Positions 47,742-58,836 of a stretch of 64,000 bases of DNA are shown one piece after another. Made by a program: the position numbers and the translations under genes. This stretch comes from an uncultured Algibacter sp. (lineage in GTDB: Bacteria; Bacteroidota; Bacteroidia; Flavobacteriales; Flavobacteriaceae). The DNA lies in NCBI GenBank assembly GCA_947502405.1, contig CANMZT010000010.1, positions 1-64,000 of the forward strand. Reading direction: 5' to 3'. Numbering within the stretch: position 1 is the first letter of the stretch; the number at the start of each line of letters is the position of its first letter. Under the pieces are notes generated by a model that was not told where the DNA came from, searched no databases, and worked only from the letters and a program-made list of their open reading frames with translations.

Positions 47742-50700
47742 TTAAAAATCAATATTCACACCTAAATTATATATTGTTGCTCTTGGATAGAAGTTGTTAT
47801 CAATACCTGTGAAATTTTCGGGGTCTTGCCCAGAATAATTTGTAATCAAGAAAGGATTATTAACAGCCCCATATATTTTTAGTCTAGCATTTTTAATAGC
47901 ATTATTTAGTGTATGACCTAGTACAATATTTTCACATCTCAAGAATGATGCACCTTCAAGAAAGTAATCAGAATATTGAACAGGATCTACAATATCAGTA
48001 AACACAGGGTTTGCTGCACCAGTAAAGAAATTTAACGTATTGTTAAACGAATTACCATCTAAAGATAATGCATTCTCAATAGCGCCATGAGTAAGTCGTC
48101 TAGAGTTGTAAACTTCTCCGTCAAGTTGCCCTCTAAAGCTTGCACTGAAATCCCAGTTCTTATAGTTTAAATTAAAACCAAAACCAAAAGTCCAGTTAGG
48201 TTGTATCGCTCTATAGTACCTGTCATCATCAGTAATTCTACCATCGTCATTTAAATCGACAAAAGAACCTAGTACAGGGTCGCCAGCAGTATCATAAACT
48301 TGTTTGAATACCCAAGCAGATCCTGCTTGTTGACCTACAGCGTGTCTTAATAGTTCATTACCAGTACCAATTGCAAGTCCACCGTCTTTAACATTTATAC
48401 GAGCTCCTCCTTCTAAATCAGTAACTTCTGTAAAATTATATGATAGATTTCCATTTAATGATAAATCAAAGTTTCCATTTTGTACAGGGTTTAGGTTTAA
48501 ATTTAACTCAAAACCTTTACTTTCAGTATCGCCTACATTTTGGATTAATATATCCGAAAGAGCTTGACCAGGTGGTACAAAAGTAGCAACTAATAAATCT
48601 GAGGTTTTTCTTTTAAAGATATCGAAAGAACCAGATATAAAACTGTTATTAAAGAAATCAAAATCTACACCTAAATTGTATGTTGTTGATTTTTCCCAAG
48701 TCAAATCTGGATTGAATTCTTTGGCATTATATAAGTTTACACCGTTTAAGTACTGACTATCCGGTGACCCAATTTCGAATAAAGGGATGGAAGGATAAAA
48801 ACCTATTCCTGGTGATTGAGAAACATCTTGGTTTCCAGTTTCACCCCAACCAAATCTTATTTTAAAATCGTTAACAAAGTTCAAATCTTTTAAAAAACTT
48901 TCTTCTTTTACTTTCCAAGCTAATGCTGCAGAAGGGAAATAACCCCAACGGTTATCTTCTGTAAAGAATGAGGAACCATCTGCTCTTAAAGAGGCTGTAA
49001 GAAGGTATTTGTTGTTTAAATTAATATTTGCACGCCCAAAAAACGATTGAAGATTCAATTCGTTAAAATATCTAGCATTAGGATTTAAAGAATTTATATC
49101 TGGAATCCTTACTCCGGTATCTTGGTCATTAAGAAATTCATCCTTATTACCATCATTTTTAAAATTTTGATAAGAGTAACCTGCTTGAATATCAAAATTA
49201 TTAATAAAGAAGTTATCAAATTCTTTGCGGTAAGCTAAGTAAGACTCCATAGTTACATTTGTAATATGTTGTCTTTCACCAAAACTCTTTCCAGAATTAA
49301 ATATATAGGTGTATGTACCACCAGGTGTTGCTGTTGATGGTACTAATGCATAAGCGTTAATTGCATTTTCAGAAAAACGCTCAGTAATTTCAGTTCTTGA
49401 AGCCTCTAACCCTAAATTTACAACTGCACGTAATTCAGGTAAAAAATGCATCTTATAGTCTAGTTCTATGTTACCTAGTAATCGGTTTACTTTCTCTGGT
49501 CTTGTTCTCTGAAGCAATACACCTAATGGATTACCTGCTCCAATTTTTGCATTTGGATTGTTAGGATTGTCAGCAGCCTGTAATTGCTGGTAAAAACCAC
49601 CAAAAATAGAATTTCTATCATAAATTGGTTTTGTAGGATCCATGGAAATGGCACCACCTAAAGCAGCACCTTCATCTATGGAGTTTTTATCTACAACAGT
49701 TCCTTTTGCATTAATATCTACTTTTAAATGGTCATCAAAAAACTTAGGTGACAATCTTAATGAAGCTGTAATTCTTTCATAGTCATTAGTTTTTACAACA
49801 CCTTCAGTTTCATTATAACCAATAGATGCTCTAAAAGGAATTTTTTCAAATAAATTAGCTCTTACACCAAAATTATAATCTTTTGTAATGGCTGCTCTGT
49901 AAATTACATCCTGCCAATCTGTATTATAAATGGCTCTATCTCCATCTGGTGTACTAATAATTTGTGATATTTCCTCATTATTATCTACACTACCAACAGG
50001 CACGCCTAAAGCACTTAAGTTATTTGGAAAGTATGTTTCTGCAAATTGTACAAACTCATCACCATTCATAACTTGAATTTGGTTCTTTGAACTTATGTTG
50101 CTTAAAGATGTTCTAGCAGAAAAATTAAACTTAGCTTCACCTGACGTTCCTTTCTTTGTGGTGATTATAAGAACACCATTGGACGCACGAGAACCATAAA
50201 TAGCTGTAGCTGATGCATCTTTAAGGATACTGAAACTTTCAATATCATTAGGGTTTATTAAGCTTAATGGATTTCCAACTCCTGCAACACCACCATTATC
50301 TAATGGAACACCGTCAATAACAATTAAAGGCGCATTGTTTCCAGAAAGCGATGAACCACCTCTAATACGAATATTTGGAGCTGCATCTGGTTGTCCACCT
50401 GCACTAGTTATTCTTACACCAGCGGCTTTACCTTGTAGTAGTTGATCAGGTGATACTACTGCACCTTGGTTAAATTCCTTTGAAGATATAACATCAACTG
50501 CCCCAGTTAAATCTTCTTTTTTTACGCTACCATATCCAATAATAACTATCTCATCCAACTGAGCTGCATCTTCCATTAATTGGATGTTTAAAGTTGATTG
50601 ACCACTATATGTTATCTCTTTAGATTGGTATCCTACATAGGAAAAAACAATAACTTCTCCATTGTTTACTTCAATGCTGTAATTTCCGTCAAAGTCAGTT

Positions 50701-50858
50701 GCAGTACCAGTTGTGGTACCTTTAATAACAACATTAACCCCTGGAAGTGGAATTGAAGTGGACTGTTCAGTTACTGTTCCTGATACTTTCGTTTGACCAA
50801 AAGATAGTATTGGTATTACAAACAGGAAAAACAGTAAACTATTAATAGTTGTTTTCAT
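47742..50858 (-). CDS. susC: SusC/RagA family TonB-linked transporter for maltooligosaccharides
   Basis: The 1038-residue outer-membrane protein has a signal peptide (FLFVIPILSFGQ), a carboxypeptidase-like domain (GTVTEQSTSIPLPGVNVVIK), a TonB box region (LDEIVIIGYGSVKKEDL) and a plug (LLQGKAAGVRI, NAPLIVIDGVPL, DASATAIYGSRASNGVL). A barrel ending in IYNLGVNIDF follows. It starts the minus-strand alpha-glucan operon, divergent from lacI, with a 248-bp spacer that carries a LacI-type palindrome and a candidate -7 element. It imports maltodextrins across the outer membrane. Confidence 0.94.
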   Translation of the reverse strand: MKTTINSLLFFLFVIPILSFGQTKVSGTVTEQSTSIPLPGVNVVIKGTTTGTATDFDGNYSIEVNNGEVIVFSYVGYQSKEITYSGQSTLNIQLMEDAAQLDEIVIIGYGSVKKEDLTGAVDVISSKEFNQGAVVSPDQLLQGKAAGVRITSAGGQPDAAPNIRIRGGSSLSGNNAPLIVIDGVPLDNGGVAGVGNPLSLINPNDIESFSILKDASATAIYGSRASNGVLIITTKKGTSGEAKFNFSARTSLSNISSKNQIQVMNGDEFVQFAETYFPNNLSALGVPVGSVDNNEEISQIISTPDGDRAIYNTDWQDVIYRAAITKDYNFGVRANLFEKIPFRASIGYNETEGVVKTNDYERITASLRLSPKFFDDHLKVDINAKGTVVDKNSIDEGAALGGAISMDPTKPIYDRNSIFGGFYQQLQAADNPNNPNAKIGAGNPLGVLLQRTRPEKVNRLLGNIELDYKMHFLPELRAVVNLGLEASRTEITERFSENAINAYALVPSTATPGGTYTYIFNSGKSFGERQHITNVTMESYLAYRKEFDNFFINNFDIQAGYSYQNFKNDGNKDEFLNDQDTGVRIPDINSLNPNARYFNELNLQSFFGRANINLNNKYLLTASLRADGSSFFTEDNRWGYFPSAALAWKVKEESFLKDLNFVNDFKIRFGWGETGNQDVSQSPGIGFYPSIPLFEIGSPDSQYLNGVNLYNAKEFNPDLTWEKSTTYNLGVDFDFFNNSFISGSFDIFKRKTSDLLVATFVPPGQALSDILIQNVGDTESKGFELNLNLNPVQNGNFDLSLNGNLSYNFTEVTDLEGGARINVKDGGLAIGTGNELLRHAVGQQAGSAWVFKQVYDTAGDPVLGSFVDLNDDGRITDDDRYYRAIQPNWTFGFGFNLNYKNWDFSASFRGQLDGEVYNSRRLTHGAIENALSLDGNSFNNTLNFFTGAANPVFTDIVDPVQYSDYFLEGASFLRCENIVLGHTLNNAIKNARLKIYGAVNNPFLITNYSGQDPENFTGIDNNFYPRATIYNLGVNIDF

Positions 50859-50893
50859 ACAAATTAGTTTAATTTAAAGTCATTTTTGTTTAG

Positions 50894-50913
50894 TTATATT
50901 TTCACTCCTCACA
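50894..50913. promoter_or_regulatory. shared 20-nt motif, copy 1 (susC leader)
   Basis: TTATATTTTCACTCCTCACA matches 52259-52278 in 19 of 20 positions. It lies just downstream of the candidate -7 element of susC, close to the expected transcription start. Confidence 0.5.
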
Positions 50914-50914
50914 T

Positions 50915-50922
50915 CAAAACTA
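50915..50922 (-). promoter_or_regulatory. candidate -7 element of the susC operon
   Basis: On the minus strand TAGTTTTG fits TAnnTTTG and lies 56 nt before the susC start codon. The -33 position does not show a clear TTTG. Confidence 0.5.
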
Positions 50923-50967
50923 TGTAAAGAAATTGTTAAGAGATAATTTTAGATTACGAAATATTTA

Positions 50968-50983
50968 ACGAAAACGTTTTCGT
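50968..50983. promoter_or_regulatory. LacI-family operator palindrome
   Basis: ACGAAAACGTTTTCGT is a perfect 16-bp palindrome with the central CG typical of LacI/GalR operators. It lies between divergent susC and lacI, about 46 nt upstream of the susC -7 candidate. The probable ligand protein is the LacI-type regulator encoded next to it. Confidence 0.75.
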
Positions 50984-51106
50984 GTTGACAACTTTTTAAT
51001 TTTATGTCATTTTTATGAGAAATTGATATTTAATTTACTGTGTAAATAATTTGATAAGTTTCTGAAAACAAGAGAATAATTGCTATTTTAGAGAGAATTT
51101 AAGAAC

Positions 51107-52180
51107 ATGAAAAGAAAGATAACATTAAAGCAAATTGCAAAGGAGTTAGATGTCTCTGTTTCAACAGTTTCAAAAGCGTTGAGTAATAGTAAGGAAATCA
51201 GTGAGGATACAACTCAAAAGATTCAGGCATTTGCTAAACTTTATAATTACAAGCCCAATAATATTGCGCTTAGTTTAAAAAATAGAAAAACCAAGACCAT
51301 AGGTATTCTTATCCCAGAGATTGTGCATCACTTTTTTTCAACGGTAATTAGGGGTATAGAACGTGTTGCTAATCGCAGAGGTTACAATGTTATTGTAGGA
51401 CTGTCGAATGAATCTTTTACAAAGGAAATTATTAACATGGAAATGCTTGCTAATGGTAGTATTGATGGTTTTATTTTATCCATTTCTAAGGAGACCTTAT
51501 TGAAGCAAGATTATCATCATTTTAACGCTACTATAAATCAAGGGATGCCTATTGTAATGTTTGATCGCGTGGTTAATGAAGTGGACTGCGACAAGGTTAT
51601 TGTAGACGATTTAAATGGTGCAGTTAAAGCTGTAAAGAAACTAGTTGAAAACGATTGTAAAAACATAGCATTAATTACCACAATGGATTATGTAAGTGTG
51701 GGACGATTGAGAACTCAAGGTTATCTGGAAGCACTTCAGGCTAGTGGAATGGAAGCGAACTCTAATATGATTTTGAAGATTGATGATAGCTTGGATGTTG
51801 AAAATCATTTAGAAGTTTTAGAAACTGAAATAGCACATTTCTTCAAATCAAATCCTAGTATTGATGGGGTATTCGCTGTAAACGAGCTGTATGCGGTTAC
51901 TGCTATGAAAGTAGCAAGAAAGTTAGGATTGAAAATACCTGATGATATGCAAGTTATTGGTTTTACTGATGGCGTGCTTTCCAAACACGCTACACCTAGC
52001 TTAACAACGGTAAGCCAGCATGGTCAAAAAATGGGTGAGCAATCGGCTAATTTATTGATTGATAGGTTAGAAGCAGAAGAGGCTGAAACCGAGCAATACT
52101 TTACTAATAATGAGAAAAAACGTGACTTTATAAAGATGGTAATAGAGACCGAAATCATAGAAAGAGAATCTACTAAATAG
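51107..52180 (+). CDS. LacI/GalR family transcriptional regulator
   Basis: The 357-residue protein starts with a LacI helix-turn-helix (ITLKQIAKELDVSVSTVSKA) and hinge (NYKPNNIALSLKNRKTKTIG), followed by a periplasmic-binding-protein-like sensor domain (IGILIPEIVHHFFSTVIRGI; DGVFAVNELYAVTAMKVARK; DDMQVIGFTDGVLSKHATPS). It lies between the susCDE operon and the maltose transporter/phosphorylase operon. It probably binds the palindrome at 50968-50983 and responds to a maltose-derived sugar. Flavobacteria often use LacI-type regulators for maltodextrin in place of the SusR of Bacteroides. Whether it represses or activates is discussed under findings. Confidence 0.93.
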   Translation: MKRKITLKQIAKELDVSVSTVSKALSNSKEISEDTTQKIQAFAKLYNYKPNNIALSLKNRKTKTIGILIPEIVHHFFSTVIRGIERVANRRGYNVIVGLSNESFTKEIINMEMLANGSIDGFILSISKETLLKQDYHHFNATINQGMPIVMFDRVVNEVDCDKVIVDDLNGAVKAVKKLVENDCKNIALITTMDYVSVGRLRTQGYLEALQASGMEANSNMILKIDDSLDVENHLEVLETEIAHFFKSNPSIDGVFAVNELYAVTAMKVARKLGLKIPDDMQVIGFTDGVLSKHATPSLTTVSQHGQKMGEQSANLLIDRLEAEEAETEQYFTNNEKKRDFIKMVIETEIIERESTK

Positions 52181-52235
52181 TTTCGTAGCACTAAGTTGCC
52201 AAAAAACATGTATTAGGAAAAACGAAATTCTTTTA

Positions 52236-52243
52236 TATCTTTG
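52236..52243 (+). promoter_or_regulatory. candidate -7 element of the MFS-pgmB-GH65 operon
   Basis: TATCTTTG fits TAnnTTTG, 100 nt before the transporter start. An alternative, less perfect core (TAAGTTTTG) lies at 52280-52288. Confidence 0.35.
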
Positions 52244-52258
52244 GATGGAAATCAAGAC

Positions 52259-52278
52259 TTATATTTTCACTTCTCACA
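52259..52278. promoter_or_regulatory. shared 20-nt motif, copy 2 (MFS transporter leader)
   Basis: TTATATTTTCACTTCTCACA differs at one position from the motif at 50894-50913. It lies in the only promoter-bearing spacer between lacI and the maltose catabolic operon. Confidence 0.5.
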
Positions 52279-52343
52279 ATAAGTTTTGATAAGACATACT
52301 CAAGTATCGCTTATCAAATAGTATTAATTTAATATACTATTTA

Positions 52344-53702
52344 ATGGAAAAGCGTAGATTAAGTTTCTGGGAAATATGGAACATGAGTTTCGGTTTCTTA
52401 GGAATTCAAATGGGGTTCGCCCTTCAAAATGCTAACGCCAGTAGAATACTTCAAATTTTCGGAGCCGATGTTCACGAGTTGTCATGGTTTTGGATAATTG
52501 CGCCCTTAATGGGCTTGATTGTTCAACCTATTATAGGACATTACAGTGATAAAACTTGGAGCAAATTTGGTAGACGTAAACCCTATTTTTTAGTTGGAGC
52601 AATTTTAGCATCCATTGGTTTAGTGCTTATGCCACAAGCCGACATTTTTATAGCATTTTTACCTGCGCTTTGGGTAGGTGCCGGAATGCTTATGATTATG
52701 GACGCTTCATTTAATATTGCTATGGAACCATTCCGTGCTTTAGTTGGAGATAATCTAAGAACAGACCAAAGAACCTTAGGTTTTAGTGTACAAACTGCAC
52801 TTATTGGTTTTGGAGCTGTTATTGGCTCGTGGCTGCCTTACGCCTTAACCAATTGGTTTGGTGTTTCAAATGAAACTACAGAGGGGGCAGTTCCGTTCAA
52901 CTTAATTTTATCCTTTATTATTGGTGCTATCATTTTAATAGTTTCAATTTTAATAACTGTTACAACTACTAAAGAGTACTCACCAGAAGAACTTGCTAGC
53001 TTTGATGAAAATCAATCAGATTCTAATACAGCAATAAAAGAAGGAGAAGAAAAATCAAGCTTGCTAGATATTTTTGAGGATTTCAAAAAAATGCCAGCAA
53101 CCATGCGTCAATTAAGTTGGGTGCAATTCTTTTCTTGGTTTGGTCTTTTTGGAATGTGGGTATTTGCTACTCCAGCTATTGCGCAACATACTTACGGTTT
53201 ATCTCATACTGATAGTAGCAGTGCTTTATATCAAGATGCTGGTGATTGGGTAGGTATTTTATTTGGAGTGTACAATCTTGTTTCGGCGTTTTACGCTTTT
53301 GCTTTACCATACATAGCTAAACAAATAGGGAGAAAGAAAACACATTCTGTTTCTTTAATTATTGGTGGTATTGGCTTATTGTCTATCTATATTATGCCTG
53401 ATAAAAATTGGCTAATTCTTTCTATGGTAGCTGTGGGAATAGCTTGGGCAAGTATTCTGGCTATGCCTTATGCTATTTTAGCAGGTTCAATCTCGCCTAA
53501 GAAAATGGGAGTTTATATGGGAATTTTTAATTTCTTCATCGTAATCCCTCAAATTATTAATGCCTTAATTGGCGGTCCGCTTGTAAAATATGCTTATGGT
53601 AATCATGCCATTTTTGCTTTAGTAATGAGTGGAGTAAGTTTTTTAATTGCAGCGTCTTTAGTATATAAGGTTAAAGATGTTGACGATGTAATTCAATCAT
53701 AA
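52344..53702 (+). CDS. MFS sugar transporter, SLC45-like (probable maltose importer)
   Basis: The 452-residue integral membrane protein has about 12 hydrophobic segments. Its first loop reads GHYSDKTWSKFGRRKPYFLV, the MFS signature of the SLC45/GPH-like group seen in bacterial maltose transporters. A long charged central loop (~215-250) separates the halves. It lies 2 bp before pgmB and upstream of a GH65 phosphorylase, so it most likely moves maltose from periplasm to cytoplasm by proton symport. Specificity is inferred from the operon. Confidence 0.9.
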   Translation: MEKRRLSFWEIWNMSFGFLGIQMGFALQNANASRILQIFGADVHELSWFWIIAPLMGLIVQPIIGHYSDKTWSKFGRRKPYFLVGAILASIGLVLMPQADIFIAFLPALWVGAGMLMIMDASFNIAMEPFRALVGDNLRTDQRTLGFSVQTALIGFGAVIGSWLPYALTNWFGVSNETTEGAVPFNLILSFIIGAIILIVSILITVTTTKEYSPEELASFDENQSDSNTAIKEGEEKSSLLDIFEDFKKMPATMRQLSWVQFFSWFGLFGMWVFATPAIAQHTYGLSHTDSSSALYQDAGDWVGILFGVYNLVSAFYAFALPYIAKQIGRKKTHSVSLIIGGIGLLSIYIMPDKNWLILSMVAVGIAWASILAMPYAILAGSISPKKMGVYMGIFNFFIVIPQIINALIGGPLVKYAYGNHAIFALVMSGVSFLIAASLVYKVKDVDDVIQS

Positions 53703-53704
53703 TA

Positions 53705-54403
53705 ATGAACAAAATAGGAGTCATATTCGATTTAGATGGTGTTATTGTAGACACTGCTAAATATCATTTTTTAGCTTGGAAAGACCTTGCTGATGAATTG
53801 GGTTTTGAGTTTACCGAATCACACAACGAATTGCTAAAAGGAGTAAGTCGCGTACGATCTTTGGAAATCTTGCTAGACATAGGTAAAGTTGAACTTTCTG
53901 AAGAAAAAAAGCAAGACTATCTAGTTAGTAAAAACGAACACTATCTGGAATATATTTATAAAATGGGACCCGAAGAAATTCTTCCCGGGGCAAGTCAACT
54001 TTTAGACACCTTGGATGCTTTAGGGATACACTACGTTCTAGGTTCTGCAAGTAAAAATGCACCATTAATTCTAAAGCAGGTAAATCTATTTAATCGATTT
54101 GCTGGAATAGTTGATGGTAATAGCGTTTCAAAAGCAAAACCAGACCCTGAAGTTTTTCTTATTGGTGCTAAAAAACTAAATCTACAACCACAACAATGTG
54201 TGGTTTTTGAAGATGCTATTGCAGGTGTTGAAGCTGCAAATAGAGCACATATGATATCTGTCGGCATTGGAGACGCAAAAACACTCCATGAAGCCGATTT
54301 TAATTTTAATAATTTAACTGAATTACCCCAGGATTTCTTCACTAAGGTAATTTCAGAAAAAATATCAAATAACAATGAACCAAGATTATATAAAACCAGA
54401 TAA
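53705..54403 (+). CDS. pgmB: beta-phosphoglucomutase
   Basis: The 232-residue HAD-superfamily enzyme has nucleophile Asp9 and acid/base Asp11 (FDLDGVIVDT), the helical cap, motif II (LGSASKNAP), the Lys of SKAKPDPEVFL and motif III (VVFEDAIAGVEAANRA). This pattern is diagnostic for beta-phosphoglucomutase. It converts beta-glucose-1-phosphate, the product of the GH65 enzyme encoded next, to glucose-6-phosphate. Its final 29 bp overlap the start of the GH65 gene, indicating translational coupling. Confidence 0.94.
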   Translation: MNKIGVIFDLDGVIVDTAKYHFLAWKDLADELGFEFTESHNELLKGVSRVRSLEILLDIGKVELSEEKKQDYLVSKNEHYLEYIYKMGPEEILPGASQLLDTLDALGIHYVLGSASKNAPLILKQVNLFNRFAGIVDGNSVSKAKPDPEVFLIGAKKLNLQPQQCVVFEDAIAGVEAANRAHMISVGIGDAKTLHEADFNFNNLTELPQDFFTKVISEKISNNNEPRLYKTR

Positions 54404-56684
54404 TTGGTCCATCATAGAAGAAGGGTTTGATGCAAGTCGCGTAAAATCTTCCGAAAGCTTATTTAGCATTGGTAACGGTGCTATGGGGCAACGCGCCAAT
54501 TTTGAAGAACAATACTCTGGTGCTACATTTCAAGGCAGTTATATTGCTGGGGTGTACTATCCCGATAAAACGCGAGTAGGTTGGTGGAAAAATGGTTATC
54601 CTGAGTATTTTGCGAAAGTGCTAAATGCACCAAATTGGATAGGCATTAACGTTTTGGTAAACGGTGAATCACTTGATTTAAACACTTGCAAATCAGTTGA
54701 GAATTTCAAAAGAGAACTCAACATGAAAGAAGGTTGGCTCTCTAGGAGCTTTTGTGCCACCATGCCAAATAATATTAAAGTTGATGTATTCACAAAACGA
54801 TTTTTGAGTTTAGATTTAGATGAAATAGGCGCAATAATCTATGATATAAAACCATTAAACGCTGATGCCGAAATTATTTTTGAGCCCTATTTAGATTCAG
54901 GAATTACAAATGAAGATACCAATTGGGATGATAAGTTTTGGGATACCACTCATGTGAGTCATTTAAACAATCAGGCATTTATCGAGGCTAAAACTATGAA
55001 AACGGATTTCCATACCTGCACGTTTATGGAATCGAAAGTTTATATTTCAAATAAACCGATTATAGTTGAGCACAATGTTAAAGCAGATTCAAACCATGTG
55101 TCGTTTAGCTATGCATATCCTGTGAAAAAAGGAGAGACGTATAGCATTCAAAAATTTGGTGGTTATACGGTTGATAGATATCATGACAAATCTGAATTAG
55201 TTAAAGCTGCAAAACAAGTATTGAAGACAGCTACAAAAAAGGGGTTTCAACATTTGTTGGAAGACCAAAAGAAAGCTTGGGAAAATATTTGGGAAATGGC
55301 AGATATAACCATTGATGGTGATGTAAAAGCACAACAAGGTATTCGTTTCAATATTTTTCAATTGAACCAAACTTATTTAGGAAAAGATTCAAGACTAAAT
55401 ATTGGACCCAAGGGGTTTACTGGTGAGAAATATGGAGGTAGTACCTATTGGGATACAGAAGCCTATTGTATTCCTTTTTACATGGCAACTAAAGATCAAA
55501 AAGTAGCTAAAACATTACTTGAATACCGTTATAATCATTTGGAAAAAGCCATTGAAAATGCCGAAAAATTAGGTTTTAAAAATGGTGCGGCTTTGTATCC
55601 CATGGTAACGATGAATGGGGAGGAGTGCCATAATGAATGGGAAATTACATTTGAGGAAATTCATAGAAATGGGGCCATTGCATTTGCTATTTATAACTAT
55701 CATCGTTTTACTGGAGACTACAGTTACATTCCAGAAAAAGGACTGGAAGTATTAATAGGTATCGCTCGCTTTTGGCAGAAACGTGCCACATACTCCAAAG
55801 ACAAAAGCAAGTATGTTATCCTTGGGGTAACAGGTCCAAATGAGTATGAAAATAACGTGAATAACAATTGGTATACTAACTATTTAGCAAAATGGTGTAT
55901 TGATTATACACTTGAGCAAATTGAAAATGTTGAAGAAGCATATGCTTCTGATTTTGCAAGAATTGCAAAAAAAGTAAAGCTTACCAAAAAAGAACTGGCA
56001 CTTTGGAAAGCGGTTTCAGATAATATGTATTTTCCATATTCTGAAAAGCATCAAGTGTACTTACAGCAAGATGGATTTTTGGATAAAGAATTAATCTCAG
56101 TTGAAGATTTACCAAAATCGGAAAGACCAATAAACCAAAAATGGAGTTGGGACAGAATATTACGGTCACCATATATAAAACAGGCTGATGTATTGCAAGG
56201 GTTCTACTTTTTTGAGGATCAATTTACAGATGAATCTTTAGAACGTCATTTTGATTTTTATGAACCATTTACAGTTCATGAAAGTTCATTATCACCATGT
56301 GTACATAGTATTCAAGCTGCTAAATTAGGTAGAATGGAACAGGCTTATACCTTTTATTTAAGAACTTCAAGATTAGATTTAGATGATTATAATCACGAGG
56401 TTCATGAAGGATTACACATCACATCAATGGCAGGTACATGGATGAGTATTGTAGAAGGCTTTGGTGGGATGCGGGTTAAGGATGGCAAACTTTCTTTTTC
56501 TACAAAAATCCCAAAGCAATGGAAAGGCTATTCTTTTAAAGTGAATTTTAGAGATCATGTGTTAAAAGTGAATGTTACGCAAGAACAAACCTGTTTTGAA
56601 ATGTTATGCGGTGAAGCATTAGAGATTTTATGTAATGATAAACCTTTGGTTCTGGAAAGTAATGTGTTAAAAGCCGTGAGTTAA
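54375..56684 (+). CDS. GH65 maltose phosphorylase
   Basis: The 769-residue cytosolic protein shows the GH65 layout: N-terminal beta-sandwich (RVKSSESLFSIGNGAMGQRA), then an (alpha/alpha)6 barrel with YGGSTYWDTEAYCIPFYM, the catalytic Glu490 in GPNEYENNVNNNWYTN, and a phosphate-loop region late in the barrel (HEGLHITSMAGTW). GH65 enzymes cleave alpha-linked disaccharides with phosphate and inversion, giving beta-glucose-1-phosphate. Pairing with pgmB and a maltose-type MFS transporter favours maltose over trehalose or kojibiose. The start at 54375 lies inside pgmB, and the next upstream in-frame start is less likely. Confidence 0.92.
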   Translation: MNQDYIKPDNWSIIEEGFDASRVKSSESLFSIGNGAMGQRANFEEQYSGATFQGSYIAGVYYPDKTRVGWWKNGYPEYFAKVLNAPNWIGINVLVNGESLDLNTCKSVENFKRELNMKEGWLSRSFCATMPNNIKVDVFTKRFLSLDLDEIGAIIYDIKPLNADAEIIFEPYLDSGITNEDTNWDDKFWDTTHVSHLNNQAFIEAKTMKTDFHTCTFMESKVYISNKPIIVEHNVKADSNHVSFSYAYPVKKGETYSIQKFGGYTVDRYHDKSELVKAAKQVLKTATKKGFQHLLEDQKKAWENIWEMADITIDGDVKAQQGIRFNIFQLNQTYLGKDSRLNIGPKGFTGEKYGGSTYWDTEAYCIPFYMATKDQKVAKTLLEYRYNHLEKAIENAEKLGFKNGAALYPMVTMNGEECHNEWEITFEEIHRNGAIAFAIYNYHRFTGDYSYIPEKGLEVLIGIARFWQKRATYSKDKSKYVILGVTGPNEYENNVNNNWYTNYLAKWCIDYTLEQIENVEEAYASDFARIAKKVKLTKKELALWKAVSDNMYFPYSEKHQVYLQQDGFLDKELISVEDLPKSERPINQKWSWDRILRSPYIKQADVLQGFYFFEDQFTDESLERHFDFYEPFTVHESSLSPCVHSIQAAKLGRMEQAYTFYLRTSRLDLDDYNHEVHEGLHITSMAGTWMSIVEGFGGMRVKDGKLSFSTKIPKQWKGYSFKVNFRDHVLKVNVTQEQTCFEMLCGEALEILCNDKPLVLESNVLKAVS

Positions 56685-56702
56685 TAATTAAATTAAAAAT
56701 AA

Positions 56703-58826
<2,124 letters not shown>

Positions 58827-58836
58827 AAGAATTATT

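Noticed and set aside
54031-54375. 114-residue minus-strand frame within pgmB
   Set aside because: It is antisense to conserved HAD motifs, so it is a shadow frame.
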